Below are positions 27,564 to 36,681 of a stretch of DNA of 64,000 nt, in pieces (the first letter of the stretch is position 1; each line of letters begins with the position of its first letter). Position numbers and translations under genes: made by a program. The DNA comes from Xanthomonas melonis (GTDB taxonomy: Bacteria; Pseudomonadota; Gammaproteobacteria; Xanthomonadales; Xanthomonadaceae). The DNA is taken from contig NZ_JAJGQH010000013.1 in the NCBI RefSeq assembly GCF_020783655.1, positions 1-64,000 on the forward strand. The letters are read 5' to 3'. Below the pieces are notes generated by a model. It did no database searches and was not told the DNA's origin. It saw only the letters and a list, made by a program, of their open reading frames with translations.

Positions 27564-27696
27564 GCGCGTCTCCATCGTTTCGAAAGTGAGGCTCAACTTA
27601 GGGGGCGACATGTTAACGACGCGGCATGCCGGGTGAGGAGCTGATCAAGACGGATATGCGCGCGCGCACGGTGTTGGAACAGCGCCCCTTGCTGCA

Positions 27697-28194
27697 TCAG
27701 CTGGCGGCCGATGCAGCTTCGTAAGGCAGGGGCTTGGCTCCTGCAGCGAGCACAGCCGTGTCGGCCGCCTGGAGGGCAGACTCGTCCGCATCGATGACCA
27801 CCAGCACCCTGCCCGCTTCGATCTCGTCCTCGAACTGGCGGCGGATCGGATCGGGCACCGTGGCACCGACCAGGGCCGCCGACCAGCTGCCCACCAGTGC
27901 GCCTGCCAATGCCATGACGCCTGCGCCGGCAAGGGTCAGGCCGATTGGCGGCACCGCCACCGCGACCAGCCCCGCAACCAGGCCCGCGGCGCCGCCGGTT
28001 GCCGCACCACGTGCTGCGGCGGGAACGAAGTCGGTCTTGGCTTCCTTGCGATCGTCAGGGACGTCGTGCAGTTCGATGTCCGAGCGTGCAATCAACGACA
28101 GCGCTTCGTTGTCGATGCCTGCGCGACGTGCAGCGTGCAGCGCACGTTGCGCGCCTTCCAGATCGGGTGTGCTGTAGACACGGCGCAGCTTCAT
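27697..28194 (-). CDS. Hypothetical protein with glycine-zipper membrane segment
   Basis: A 165-residue protein beginning MKLRRVYSTPDLEGAQRALH. The first ~50 residues and the last ~40 (RVLVVIDADESALQAADTAV) form ferredoxin-like soluble halves, and the middle (about 58-105, AARGAATGGAAGLVAGLVAV) is a glycine/alanine-rich hydrophobic hairpin, the arrangement seen in general-stress and DUF1269-like membrane proteins. Function unknown. A stand-alone gene between two unrelated minus-strand genes. Confidence 0.65.
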   Translation of the reverse strand: MKLRRVYSTPDLEGAQRALHAARRAGIDNEALSLIARSDIELHDVPDDRKEAKTDFVPAAARGAATGGAAGLVAGLVAVAVPPIGLTLAGAGVMALAGALVGSWSAALVGATVPDPIRRQFEDEIEAGRVLVVIDADESALQAADTAVLAAGAKPLPYEAASAAS

Positions 28195-28280
28195 CGCAGG
28201 CTCCCATCGGGTGATGGCCGCAGCGTTGGGCGTGCGCGGTTAGGTCTGCGTGAGCGCTACGCGAGTGCGCTGCGAAAGCC

Positions 28281-29588
28281 TCATGCCGGCTTGCGCGGGA
28301 ACAGATAGAACGCACAGCCCACCAGCAGCGCGACTGCGGCGGCGGCCAGATTCTGCCAGCTGGCGCTGGCCAGCAGGCCCAGCGACAACAGGATCGCGGC
28401 AACGGGAATGAGTGGGCCCCCCGGCAGGCGCAAGGTCTCGGTGCGCTGCCGGTAACGCCGCGCCAGCACGATCACGGCCGCCGCGGTGCCGATGTAGGCG
28501 AACAGCCGGGTGACCATCGACAGCAGCGCCAGCTGGGTGAACGAGCCGGACACCGCCAGTGCCAGCGACAGCACACCCTGCGTGAGTACCGCTGCCGCCG
28601 GCGTGTGGAACCGCGGATGCACGCGGGCCAGGAATGCCGGGCCGTAGCCGTCCTTGGCCAGCGCGAACAGAAAGCGCGGCCCCAGCATCACCGTGTTGCT
28701 GGTGGTGCCCAGGATGGAAATGGTAGCGCCCACGGTCAGGATCAGCGCCAGCGCCTCACCGCCAAAACCGCTGGCTGCGTCGGCCAGCGGCGTGGGCGAT
28801 GCGGCCAGGTCGGGCAGCGTGCCCTGCGCGACCACCTGCACCGCGGCATAGATCAAGGTCACCGTGACGATCATGGTGATCAGCGCGAACGGCACGTCGC
28901 GGCGCGGATTGCGGTACTCGCCGGCAGCGGCGGGAATGTTCTCGAAACCGGCATAGGCGAACAACAGCAGCAAGGCCGCTTCGCCGAGATTGCCCAGATC
29001 CCGCAGATCCGGGGACTTGCCCGCGAACGCCCACGACCAATCGACGTAGAACAGGCCGATCGCCACGAACAACAGCAACGGGACCAACTTGCCGATCACC
29101 AGGGCGATGCCGGTGCGCGCGGCGGACTTCACGCCGACCACGTTGATCGCGGTGAGTACACCCAGCGAGCCGACCACCACCAACAGACGCGCCCAGGCCT
29201 CGGTGGAGGCTGTGGGCCAGAAGCGCGCCACCGCATCGGCCAGGCCGTTGCTCAGCGCTGCGGCCGAACTGATGCGGGTGAGCCAGATCATCCAGCCGAT
29301 CTGGAATCCCACGAACGGGCCGAAGGCCTCGCGCGTATAGAGATAACTGCCGCCGGGGGTGTCGAAATAGCTGGCAGCCTGCGCATAACACAGCACCAGC
29401 AGAGCCACCGCCAGGCCGGCCAGCAGCACCGCCCACAGGCTCATCGGGCCGAGCAGGGCGGCGGTGGCGGCGGGCAGCAGATAGATGCCGCTGCCGATCA
29501 CATCGTTGATCGACAGTCCGACGATCTGCCAGCGGCTGACCGCGCGCACCAGGCCGGTCGCATCGAGTCCGGGTGCCGGCGCGCTCAT
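28281..29588 (-). CDS. APC superfamily amino acid permease
   Basis: A 435-residue permease with about twelve transmembrane helices. The first helix has the APC motif VGLSINDVIGSGIYLLPA, where the broken GSGIY segment binds the amino-acid backbone; LLFAYAGFENIPAAAGEYRN matches helix six of the family. Substrate is unknown. The ATG overlaps the stop of the L,D-transpeptidase gene by four bases (ATGA), so the two are co-translated. Being last in a block with murein-peptide enzymes, import of released amino acids such as L-Ala or D-Ala, or of dipeptides, is inferred. Confidence 0.88.
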   Translation of the reverse strand: MSAPAPGLDATGLVRAVSRWQIVGLSINDVIGSGIYLLPAATAALLGPMSLWAVLLAGLAVALLVLCYAQAASYFDTPGGSYLYTREAFGPFVGFQIGWMIWLTRISSAAALSNGLADAVARFWPTASTEAWARLLVVVGSLGVLTAINVVGVKSAARTGIALVIGKLVPLLLFVAIGLFYVDWSWAFAGKSPDLRDLGNLGEAALLLLFAYAGFENIPAAAGEYRNPRRDVPFALITMIVTVTLIYAAVQVVAQGTLPDLAASPTPLADAASGFGGEALALILTVGATISILGTTSNTVMLGPRFLFALAKDGYGPAFLARVHPRFHTPAAAVLTQGVLSLALAVSGSFTQLALLSMVTRLFAYIGTAAAVIVLARRYRQRTETLRLPGGPLIPVAAILLSLGLLASASWQNLAAAAVALLVGCAFYLFPRKPA

Positions 29589-30385
29589 GGTGCGGCCTCG
29601 TCCAGCGCCGGCAGTTGCCAGGTTGTCTGCAGCCGCGCGTACTCGGCACGCGGCAACAGCACGAACAGCGGATGGTCGGCCGGCTTCAACCACGCGAGCA
29701 GGCGCTGCATGTCGGCAGGATCCATCGCGGTGCAGCCGGCGGTGACCTGGCCCGGACTGCGCCACAGATGCGCGAAGATGCAGCTGCCGCGCCCGGCGAT
29801 TGCAGCAGGGTTGTGCGCAATGACGAAGCCTTCGCGATAACGCCCGTCGCCGGGCGTGCGCAGGTCCAGCCGCATCGGTTCGGTGGAGCCGGCCACCGCC
29901 GCCTGGCCGACCTGCGCCGCGTCGACGATGCGGTTGTACAACGGCGAGGCCGGCACATCCATGCAGTAGTGGGTGGCAGTCATCGCCTGATAGGGCAGGG
30001 CGGTGTTGAGGTGTGTCGCATAGCCGAAGGCCGGGCCGATGGCGAACACACCGGCCGGGCTGCGGCCGTCGCCTTCGCGCTTCTGCGGGCCATTCGGCTG
30101 CGCCGGGTGCAGGCCTTCGCCCCAGGCGCTGCCGTGGCGACCGAGTGCGACTGCGAAGCCGGCCCCGGCCGGCCGCCACTGCCCATCGGTACGCGTGAAG
30201 GTCTGCAGCCGCGCCTGAGTACTGTCCCAGTCGTGCGTGGTCACCACGATCAGCGCACGCGCCTGTTGCACGGCCTGGATCGGTTGGGCTGCAGCGACGG
30301 TGCCGCTGCACAGTGCCAGCGCCATTGCCATTGCCATCGGCATCGGCATCGGCAGGATGGATCGCAACAGGTGGGCAAGACGCAT
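29585..30385 (-). CDS. Exported L,D-transpeptidase-like (YkuD-type) protein
   Basis: A 266-residue protein with a signal peptide that contains an odd Met-Pro and Met-Ala alternation, encoded by a hexamer repeat at 30321-30356. The mature part is related to YkuD/YafK-type proteins: VVTTHDWDSTQARLQTFTR, KREGDGRSPAGVFAIGPAFG, and the catalytic segment AGRGSCIFAHLWRSP with GQVTAGCTAMD, whose SxGCxxM-like Cys is the predicted nucleophile. Such enzymes cross-link or trim peptidoglycan stem peptides in the periplasm. It is followed by the permease gene with a four-base overlap, and preceded 164 bases upstream by the epimerase. Confidence 0.8.
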   Translation of the reverse strand: MRLAHLLRSILPMPMPMAMAMALALCSGTVAAAQPIQAVQQARALIVVTTHDWDSTQARLQTFTRTDGQWRPAGAGFAVALGRHGSAWGEGLHPAQPNGPQKREGDGRSPAGVFAIGPAFGYATHLNTALPYQAMTATHYCMDVPASPLYNRIVDAAQVGQAAVAGSTEPMRLDLRTPGDGRYREGFVIAHNPAAIAGRGSCIFAHLWRSPGQVTAGCTAMDPADMQRLLAWLKPADHPLFVLLPRAEYARLQTTWQLPALDEAAP

Positions 30386-30549
30386 GCAGGCTCCGGAGGC
30401 AGTGGTTGGATCGAGCGGACGACCGGAGCCGCAGCAGTTTGCAGCGCGGCGTCGGCGGCGCTCTGGATATCGCACCGATGGCTACTGTACCCAGCAATGC
30501 GCACCGATGGCGCGGGTCTGTCGTCATCGGTCGCGGTATGACTGCGCCG

Positions 30550-31647
30550 CTACGGTGGCAACAGCTCCAGCCCGCGGATGCGGCCGATTCCCAGACCCGG
30601 CACGGCGTCGATATGGATCTGTGCCTCGTCGAAATGCACGGCGCCCTCGGCAGGATCGAATTGCGCCAGTGCGGGCGCGTCCAGATCGGCCAGGGTGATG
30701 CTGTCGGCCTTGGCGACCGCCAGATGCACCGCGGCAGCAACGCTGACACTGGATTCGATCATGCACCCGATCATGCAGGGCACCCCGTACAGGGCGGCGA
30801 TGTCGGCGGTACGGATGGCATTGGACAGCCCGCCGGTCTTCATCAACTTGATGTTGACGATATCGGCGGCGCGGCGCTGGATCAGGTCGATCACCTGCGA
30901 CGGCGAGAACACGCTTTCGTCGGCCATCACCGGGGTGTCGATACGCGCGGTGACGAAGGCCAGTCCTTCGATGTCGGCGGCCCCGACCGGCTGTTCGAGC
31001 AACTCCAGCACGATGCCGGCCGCTTCCAGCACGCGCATGTTGCGCACCGCTTGCTTGGGCGTCCAGCCCTGGTTGGCATCCAGCCGCAGCGTGGCCCGCC
31101 CATCGACCGCAGCGTGGATCGCCTTGATGCGGTCGACATCCGAGTCGCTGTCCTTGCCGACCTTGATCTTCAGGGCGCGATAGCCGCGTGCCAGCGCCGA
31201 TTGCGCCTGCGCGACCATGGTGTCGATGGCATCGGCGCTGATGGTGATGTCGGTGGTGATGCGCGGCGTGCCACCACCCAGCAGCTGGTAGAGCGGCGCG
31301 CCGTAGGCCTGTGCCCAGAGATCGTACAGCGCGATCTCTACCGCGGCCTTGGCGCTGGTGTTGCGTTCCAATGCCTGCTGTACCAGCCCGCACAGGCGAT
31401 TGAGGTCGGCGATCTCCTGGCCGATCAGGCGCGGTGCGATGCAGTGCGTGATCGCGGCGACGATGCTGCCATGGGTATCGCCGGTGATCGGTGCAGTGGC
31501 CGGTGCCGCGCCGTAGCCGATGTGGCCGTCGTCGCTCTGCAGCAGCACCACCACGTCCTCGATGGCGGTCACGGTGCGCAGCGCTGTCCTGAACGGGGTT
31601 TTCAGCGGCACGCGCAGCATGCCGAGGCGCAAACCTGTGATCTTCAT
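30550..31647 (-). CDS. L-Ala-D/L-Glu (dipeptide) epimerase
   Basis: A 365-residue enolase-superfamily enzyme of the dipeptide epimerase group. It shows the Lys-x-Lys acid/base motif in RALKIKVGKD, metal ligands in LRLDANQGW, LELLEQPV and VMADESVF, and the second-side Lys in IVNIKLMKTGG. It inverts the alpha carbon of D-Glu in L-Ala-D-Glu, giving a dipeptide that ordinary peptidases can use during murein peptide recycling. The start overlaps the preceding NlpC/P60 stop by four bases, so peptidase and epimerase are co-translated, a pairing also seen in the Bacillus ykf genes. Confidence 0.9.
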   Translation of the reverse strand: MKITGLRLGMLRVPLKTPFRTALRTVTAIEDVVVLLQSDDGHIGYGAAPATAPITGDTHGSIVAAITHCIAPRLIGQEIADLNRLCGLVQQALERNTSAKAAVEIALYDLWAQAYGAPLYQLLGGGTPRITTDITISADAIDTMVAQAQSALARGYRALKIKVGKDSDSDVDRIKAIHAAVDGRATLRLDANQGWTPKQAVRNMRVLEAAGIVLELLEQPVGAADIEGLAFVTARIDTPVMADESVFSPSQVIDLIQRRAADIVNIKLMKTGGLSNAIRTADIAALYGVPCMIGCMIESSVSVAAAVHLAVAKADSITLADLDAPALAQFDPAEGAVHFDEAQIHIDAVPGLGIGRIRGLELLPP

Positions 31648-33056
31648 GGGGAACCGATCGGTGCGATGCGTTGGATACGGACGATGTGCGCGACCAGCGG
31701 CGTGCCATCGGTGGCCAGCAGGGGCAGCAAGGGCGTTACCGAGACGCCGTTCAGAGGCGCGCGCTGCACGCTGCCGTTGGCGCTGCGATAACTGATGCCG
31801 GCCACATCGTGAATCACCCATGGGGTGCCGCGCTCATGACCGATGACCAGCATCACGTGGCCGGGGATGTAGATCAGGTCGCCGACGCGCAGCTGCGCCA
31901 GTTGGCGCGTGCGTTGCGATGGCGGTGCATGCGCGTCGAACGCGACGCGGTGCGGTACCGGGCTGCGTGCCTGATCGCCGGTGTTGCGCGGCAGGGCGAT
32001 GCCGAGACTGCGGTAGACATCCAGCACGAAGCCGCTGCAGTCGCGCGCAGCGTAATCGTTGCCCCAGCCATAGCGCTCGCCCAGAAACTTGAAGGCCTGG
32101 CGCAGGAGCGCATCGTCGCTGGCCGGCAGTGCGCCAACCCGGACATCGGCGCCACGCGGCACCAGCGCCGGCACCCGCTGCAGACGCCCATCGGTTCCGC
32201 GTACCGGCAATTGCACCACATGGGCGGCAATGGGCGACTGTCCGTTGACCGCTTGCTGCGGCGGCCAGTCGGTCAGCAGTGGCAGGCTGCTGCCCATATC
32301 CAGCCGCAATGCCGACACCGCGGGCAGTTCCGGCGTGTAGACAGTCTGCACGTGGGCAGCGGTGACGATCAGGCGCGCACCGTGCTGCGCGTAGTCGAGC
32401 ACGTCGGTGCGGCTGCCTTCGGCGATATGGTCGGCGGCGATCCATGCGGCGTAGTTGGCCGCGATCACGAACCGCCACGCACCATCGGCGCTGGCGTGCA
32501 GCACGGCGACGGGCGTGCCGGGGTAGAGCGCCGACTCCTGGAAACGATCGATGTCGCGGTCGTCGGGACTGGCGAACACGCGTTCGCTGGTAGGGAAGGT
32601 GCGCAGCGCAGCGCGCTGGACCACCAGCGCATATCGCGGCGCGACCTGCGGGGGAAGCGCGTCCAATGCCAGCGTGCGCTGCCACTGGGCCAGGCGCGCC
32701 GCGGCGATGCGATGCCCATGGGCGTCGTACAGCGCACGCGTCGGCGGTGCCGACAGCGCCTGGATCCGCGCACGCACCGCCGCGCCCGGCAGGGTGGCGG
32801 GGAGCCGCGACAGGTCGTGCATCGATGCATCGTCACGCAGCAGCCGCGCGTTGAAGTCGGCGATCTGCGCACCGCTCAGGCGCGGCACCTGTGCGCCGGG
32901 AGTGCGCTGGCTCCAGTAATCGGGTGTCAGCTGCGCATCGTCGACCGCGAACGGAGCAGCGTGCGGCGTCGGCACACTGGCCGAACGGGACACCGCGGCG
33001 CAGGGCAGCGCGAAGACGATCAACAGCAAGGTCAGCAGGCAGCGCGACAGTGGCAT
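31644..33056 (-). CDS. Exported NlpC/P60 peptidoglycan peptidase with SH3-like domains
   Basis: A 470-residue protein with a signal peptide (MPLSRCLLTLLLIVFALPCA). A variable N-terminal region with SH3-like strand patterns (about 130-300) precedes a C-terminal NlpC/P60 domain. The catalytic Cys340 lies in ARDCSGFVLDVYRSLG, His400 in IPGHVMLVIGHERG, and a polar third residue in WVIHDVAG. The enzyme is predicted to cut gamma-D-Glu-diaminopimelate in murein stem peptides, releasing L-Ala-D-Glu, the substrate of the co-translated epimerase. It is the first gene of the minus-strand half of the murein-peptide island. No clear Shine-Dalgarno precedes the ATG. Confidence 0.88.
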   Translation of the reverse strand: MPLSRCLLTLLLIVFALPCAAVSRSASVPTPHAAPFAVDDAQLTPDYWSQRTPGAQVPRLSGAQIADFNARLLRDDASMHDLSRLPATLPGAAVRARIQALSAPPTRALYDAHGHRIAAARLAQWQRTLALDALPPQVAPRYALVVQRAALRTFPTSERVFASPDDRDIDRFQESALYPGTPVAVLHASADGAWRFVIAANYAAWIAADHIAEGSRTDVLDYAQHGARLIVTAAHVQTVYTPELPAVSALRLDMGSSLPLLTDWPPQQAVNGQSPIAAHVVQLPVRGTDGRLQRVPALVPRGADVRVGALPASDDALLRQAFKFLGERYGWGNDYAARDCSGFVLDVYRSLGIALPRNTGDQARSPVPHRVAFDAHAPPSQRTRQLAQLRVGDLIYIPGHVMLVIGHERGTPWVIHDVAGISYRSANGSVQRAPLNGVSVTPLLPLLATDGTPLVAHIVRIQRIAPIGSP

Positions 33057-33458
33057 GAAACGCTCGAGGAGATGGGAGCCGTTGGCCGTGGCCCGATCGC
33101 GGGAAGCGAAAGACCTGACCCGCCGCACTGCCTCGGCAGATTCGCCAGGACAGCCAGCTTGCGAGCATGATCGCAGTGTACGCGCGCTGCCGTGCTTTGC
33201 GCAGGACCTGCGCGGTGGTGCATCTGTGGTCGCCGTTGCGGGGTGCAGGCGAGGCTTGCATCGCTGGTGCGCGAACGCCCCGTGGCCGAGTGCGCAGTCG
33301 TCAGCACCCGGTACCTGCCAACGACAACGCCGGGCGGGGTAGGGTGTGCGGCGTGGCCCACCCTGCCGATGACAACCGAGCGGATAATGGAGCGCCACGG
33401 CAGCGCGTTGCGACGCTGGACGCCGTGCGGGCCATTGCATTCGTCCAGGAGAACACCG
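33057..33458. other. Divergent promoter region of the murein-peptide island
   Basis: About 400 bases between the NlpC/P60 gene (minus) and the amidase gene (plus). Open frames here run out of the neighbours and show no domain. It must carry both promoters; I cannot point to a convincing -10/-35 pair or to a defined operator. Confidence 0.5.
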
Positions 33459-34274
33459 GTGTCGTCAACGTCCCTTCCGTCGTCATCGGCCTGGCTGCGT
33501 GGCGCCGCATGCGTACTCGTGCTGTCGCTGGCCGCCTGCGCGCACGCGCCGCAACGCAATCCCCTGGCCCGGTGGGTGCCCTCGCCCAACTACGATGCGC
33601 GGCGGCCCATCCTGATCGTGCTGCATTTCACCGACCAGCATTCGGTGCAGCAGAGTCTGAACACGCTCCGTAGCCGCAACAGCGGCGGGCGGGTCAGCGC
33701 GCATTACCTGATCGGCGAGGATGGGCAGCGCTACCAGCTGGTCGCAGACGATCAGCGCGCCTGGCACGGCGGTGCAGGGCGCTGGGGCAGCATCACCGAC
33801 ATCAATTCGGCCTCGATCGGCATCGAGCTGGACAACGACGGCAGCGAACCGTTCGCCCCGGCCCAGATCGACAGCCTGCTGGTGCTGCTGGAGGATCTGT
33901 GCAGCCGCCTGCGGATTCCGCGCACGCAGATCGTCGGTCATGAGGATGTCGCCCCGACGCGCAAGAACGACCCCGGCCCGTTGTTTCCCTGGAAGCGCCT
34001 TGGCGATGCCGGTTTCGGCCGCTGGCCGGCGGCCGATGCGCCGGCGGCGCCGCCGGGCTTCGATCCCTGGCAGGCACTCGCGGTGCTGGGCTACAGCCTG
34101 GACGATCCTGCCGCCACCTTGCAGGCGTTCCACCACCACTATCGCGGCAGCAGCGCCACCACCCTGGACGCAGAGGATCTGCGCATCCTGCACGCCCTGA
34201 CCCTGCCGTTGTCCAGTCCGACGCGGGGGGGGCGACCGCCTCCGGCGGCCGATGCGGGTGTGGACGTTCCGTAG
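33459..34274 (+). CDS. AmpD-type N-acetylmuramoyl-L-alanine amidase, lipoprotein
   Basis: A 271-residue amidase of the Amidase_2 family. The start is a GTG at 33459 with a strong AGGAG seven bases upstream; this gives a lipoprotein signal with lipobox SLAAC (Cys27), whereas the longer open frame begins with unlike sequence. Zinc ligands are His56 (VLHFTDQHS), His161 and Asp171 (GHEDVAPTRKNDPGP), with the same ten-residue spacing as AmpD. It cuts the bond between muramic acid and the stem peptide, here facing the periplasm or outer membrane rather than the cytoplasm. The C-terminal ~90 residues contain a helical FDPWQALAVLGYSLDD segment, typical of the AmpDh group. Confidence 0.92.
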   Translation: MSSTSLPSSSAWLRGAACVLVLSLAACAHAPQRNPLARWVPSPNYDARRPILIVLHFTDQHSVQQSLNTLRSRNSGGRVSAHYLIGEDGQRYQLVADDQRAWHGGAGRWGSITDINSASIGIELDNDGSEPFAPAQIDSLLVLLEDLCSRLRIPRTQIVGHEDVAPTRKNDPGPLFPWKRLGDAGFGRWPAADAPAAPPGFDPWQALAVLGYSLDDPAATLQAFHHHYRGSSATTLDAEDLRILHALTLPLSSPTRGGRPPPAADAGVDVP

Positions 34275-34406
34275 CCCCTGCCGGTATCGGTGAGGTCCCG
34301 CCGCGCGGTGCCGTGCAGGCCGGCATGGCGCCACTATCCGCCGGACCATGCCGGGCCAACCACCGCCCGCTGCGATCATTCCCGATCGCTGGCCTATGCT
34401 GTGCGC

Positions 34407-35165
34407 ATGACAGATATCCATGCATCCCACCGTGTGTCGCGCTGCCCTCGCCAACGACTGCGCCTTCGACGTTGGCGGTTGGCCGCTGCAGCGGCCGCCT
34501 GTGTGTGCGGCAGCGCCATCCCCGGCCCCGTCGTTTCGCCGGCCACCACCGCTGCGCAGGCGGGCCTGATCGATGTTGCGACGCTGGCGCCGGACATCGC
34601 GGTGGACATGCGCTACGCGCGCAGCGACAACTTCACCGGGCAGGTAGTGCCCGGCTATGACGCCGCGCGCTGCTACCTGCTGCGCCCGGCAGCCGACGCG
34701 CTGGCGCGGGTCGCGCTGACACTGAAAACGCAGGGATACCAGCTGCAGGTGTTCGATTGCTACCGGCCGGTGCGGGCAGTGCGCGCCTTCGTGGCGTGGG
34801 CTGCGGATCTGCAGGACCAATCGACCAAGGCGCGCTACTACCCGCGCGTGGACAAGCGCGCGCTGCTCGGCGACTACATCGCCGACACCTCCGGGCATAG
34901 CCGCGGCGCGACGCTGGATGTCGGCCTGCTCGACTGCCGGCAGACGCCATGCCGGGCCGTGGACATGGGCACCGGGTTCGATTTCTTCGATCCGCGCGCG
35001 CACACCGATGCGCCCGACCTCGACGCCGGTCAGCGCGCGAACCGCCAACGCCTGGTGCGCGCCATGGCGGCGCAGGGCTTTGCCAACTATCCCATGGAGT
35101 GGTGGCATTTCACCCTGACGCCGGAGCCGACGCCGCACACCGCCTACGATGTGCCGGTGGAATGA
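34407..35165 (+). CDS. Exported VanX-type D-alanyl-D-alanine dipeptidase
   Basis: A 252-residue zinc peptidase. A twin-basic, alanine-rich signal peptide to about residue 52 points to export. Family residues are visible: Arg120 in DCYRPVRAV, the zinc ligands His164 and Asp171 in SGHSRGATLD, and Glu231/His234 in EWWHFTL. It hydrolyses D-Ala-D-Ala, the dipeptide at the end of murein stem peptides; housekeeping members recycle or feed on it rather than give vancomycin resistance, and no vanHA genes are nearby. It lies 130 bases after the amidase gene on the same strand and continues the murein-peptide theme. Confidence 0.92.
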   Translation: MTDIHASHRVSRCPRQRLRLRRWRLAAAAAACVCGSAIPGPVVSPATTAAQAGLIDVATLAPDIAVDMRYARSDNFTGQVVPGYDAARCYLLRPAADALARVALTLKTQGYQLQVFDCYRPVRAVRAFVAWAADLQDQSTKARYYPRVDKRALLGDYIADTSGHSRGATLDVGLLDCRQTPCRAVDMGTGFDFFDPRAHTDAPDLDAGQRANRQRLVRAMAAQGFANYPMEWWHFTLTPEPTPHTAYDVPVE

Positions 35166-35280
35166 CCGCACTGCCAGCGCGCAGCGCAGCCGCGTTCGTC
35201 TGTCGCCTGGACACCATGCCGGCGCCTCCATCGCCCGCGTCGCGCGCAGCGCGGCCGTTTCCACCAACGCAGGAATCGCC

Positions 35281-35478
35281 ATGACCGACCCGGAACGCTT
35301 CATCGATATCGCCTGCCCGTATTGCGGGGAATGGATCACCCTGAGCCTGGATATCAGCGGCGGCGACCAGTGCTACATCGAGGACTGCCAGGTGTGCTGC
35401 AAGCCGATCACGGTCGCCGTGCAATGGGATGAGCAGGGCGAGGTGCAGGTGACCGCGCGTGGTCAGGACGATGCCTGA
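35281..35478 (+). CDS. CPXCG motif-containing cysteine-rich protein
   Basis: A 65-residue protein with CPYCGEW near the N-terminus and CYIEDCQVCCKPI in the middle, giving paired Cys-x2-Cys knuckles that probably bind one zinc. It matches the CPXCG family of small gammaproteobacterial proteins of unknown function. The ATG at 35281 has AGGAA upstream. It follows the VanX-type gene by about 115 bases but there is no functional link. Confidence 0.85.
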   Translation: MTDPERFIDIACPYCGEWITLSLDISGGDQCYIEDCQVCCKPITVAVQWDEQGEVQVTARGQDDA

Positions 35479-35610
35479 GGCGGTACCGTCTCTGCAGCGC
35501 TGCCGGGGTGGTCGCGTCGTGGCTAAACAGGGCGAGCTAACCGTCGGTTGGGAGCCGATGCCGATGGCGCCAGCCGCTACACTGGCCCGCCTGCCGCCTG
35601 GATCGTCACG

Positions 35611-35988
35611 ATGAATCTGCCCCTGCATTTCGGCCTGCTCGGTTCGCTCGAGGCCGGCCTGATCGCGCTGGTGCTGGGTATCGCGATCTTCGCCGCGGTC
35701 GAATATGGCGGCCGGCGGTTGCAGTTCACGCAGGGCCACACGCTGGGAGCGGCCTGCCTGCTCGCGGTGGCGGCCGGTGCGGGATACGACATCTGGAATC
35801 TCGTCTACACCAGCATCGTGCGGCTGGAATCGCCGTTGTACGCGCGTCTGGCGCTGGCACGCATCCACGATCCCAACGAATTGGGGTCGCGCGTGGTGCT
35901 GGAAGTGGCCGGCGCGATCGCCGGTGTCGTGCTGGGTTGGAAACTGTTCAGTTCCGAGCGCTGGGACAGCGACGCGTCTGGCTCCTAA
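35611..35988 (+). CDS. Hypothetical membrane protein
   Basis: About 125 residues with three predicted transmembrane helices (LIALVLGIAIFAAVEY, ACLLAVAAGAGYDIW and VVLEVAGAIAGVVLGWKLF). The start ATG at 35611 gives the hydrophobic N-terminus MNLPLHFGLLGSLEAGL; earlier in-frame codons add unlike sequence. No family is recognised. The short tail is acidic and serine rich. Confidence 0.65.
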   Translation: MNLPLHFGLLGSLEAGLIALVLGIAIFAAVEYGGRRLQFTQGHTLGAACLLAVAAGAGYDIWNLVYTSIVRLESPLYARLALARIHDPNELGSRVVLEVAGAIAGVVLGWKLFSSERWDSDASGS

Positions 35989-36212
35989 AATCGCTGGCCA
36001 AAACGCGGCACGGTTCGCACAAATCGCTGCGATGAATGGACCACTTCTATTTGACTCACCCACGCCTAACAGGCGGCTAGGCGCAAACGTTGGAGCGGTG
36101 GTTAAGAGGACGTTCTACGGCAAATTGTGGCAGGTCGGGCGTTCATCCGTGCTGGGTAGGGTGGTGCCATGTGCGGCGACACCGTGCATTTCCAAGAACA
36201 GGAGACCACCCA

Positions 36213-36587
36213 ATGAAGAACCGCAATCGCACCTCGCTGTTGGCCGCCACTGCCGCGCTCGCCGCTGCCCTGGCATTGCCGGCGATGGCGCAAAGCAATC
36301 CGCAGGATGCCGCCGCCCAGACCGGCAATGCGGCGCAATCGGGTAGCTCGGCGACGTCCGCGCAGGGCAGCGGCGCAAGCTCCGGCGGCGGCCAGACCTG
36401 GGCCAGCGTGGACACCGACAGCGACGGTGCCATCAGCAAGCAGGAGGCGCAGGTCAACGCAGGTCTGGCGCAGATCTTCGACCAGGCCGACAGCGATACC
36501 AATGGCAAGCTGACGCCCGACGAGTACAAGGCCTTCGTCGCCAAGCAGCAGGGCGGGGCGGCGGCGAGCGGCTCGCAGGGCAATTGA
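36213..36587 (+). CDS. Exported EF-hand protein
   Basis: A 124-residue protein with a signal peptide (to about ALPAMAQ), a Ser/Gly/Gln-rich spacer, and two EF-hand loops: DTDSDGAISKQEA and DSDTNGKLTPDEY. These have Asp/Asn at the calcium-chelating positions, so calcium binding in the periplasm or outside the cell is expected. A CAGGAG ribosome binding site precedes the ATG, and a terminator lies about 150 bases downstream. Role unknown. The next plus-strand gene encodes another EF-hand protein. Confidence 0.82.
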   Translation: MKNRNRTSLLAATAALAAALALPAMAQSNPQDAAAQTGNAAQSGSSATSAQGSGASSGGGQTWASVDTDSDGAISKQEAQVNAGLAQIFDQADSDTNGKLTPDEYKAFVAKQQGGAAASGSQGN

Positions 36588-36681
36588 TCGCCGGTGCCGT
36601 GACCGAGTCACTGGCGGTGCGGAAATCGTTTTGCGCTGTCGAACGTCATAGGTCAAGTAGCCAGCGAGCGCTTGTCTGACG

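Noticed and set aside
34407..35165. Vancomycin-resistance VanX gene
   Set aside because: The catalytic residues fit, but there are no vanH/vanA/vanR/vanS genes; an exported form next to an amidase fits murein peptide recycling.
36050..36081. Sigma-70 promoter upstream of the EF-hand gene (TTGACT with a 17-base spacer)
   Set aside because: The -35 is good but the -10 (CGGCTA) is poor, so it is not strong enough to list.
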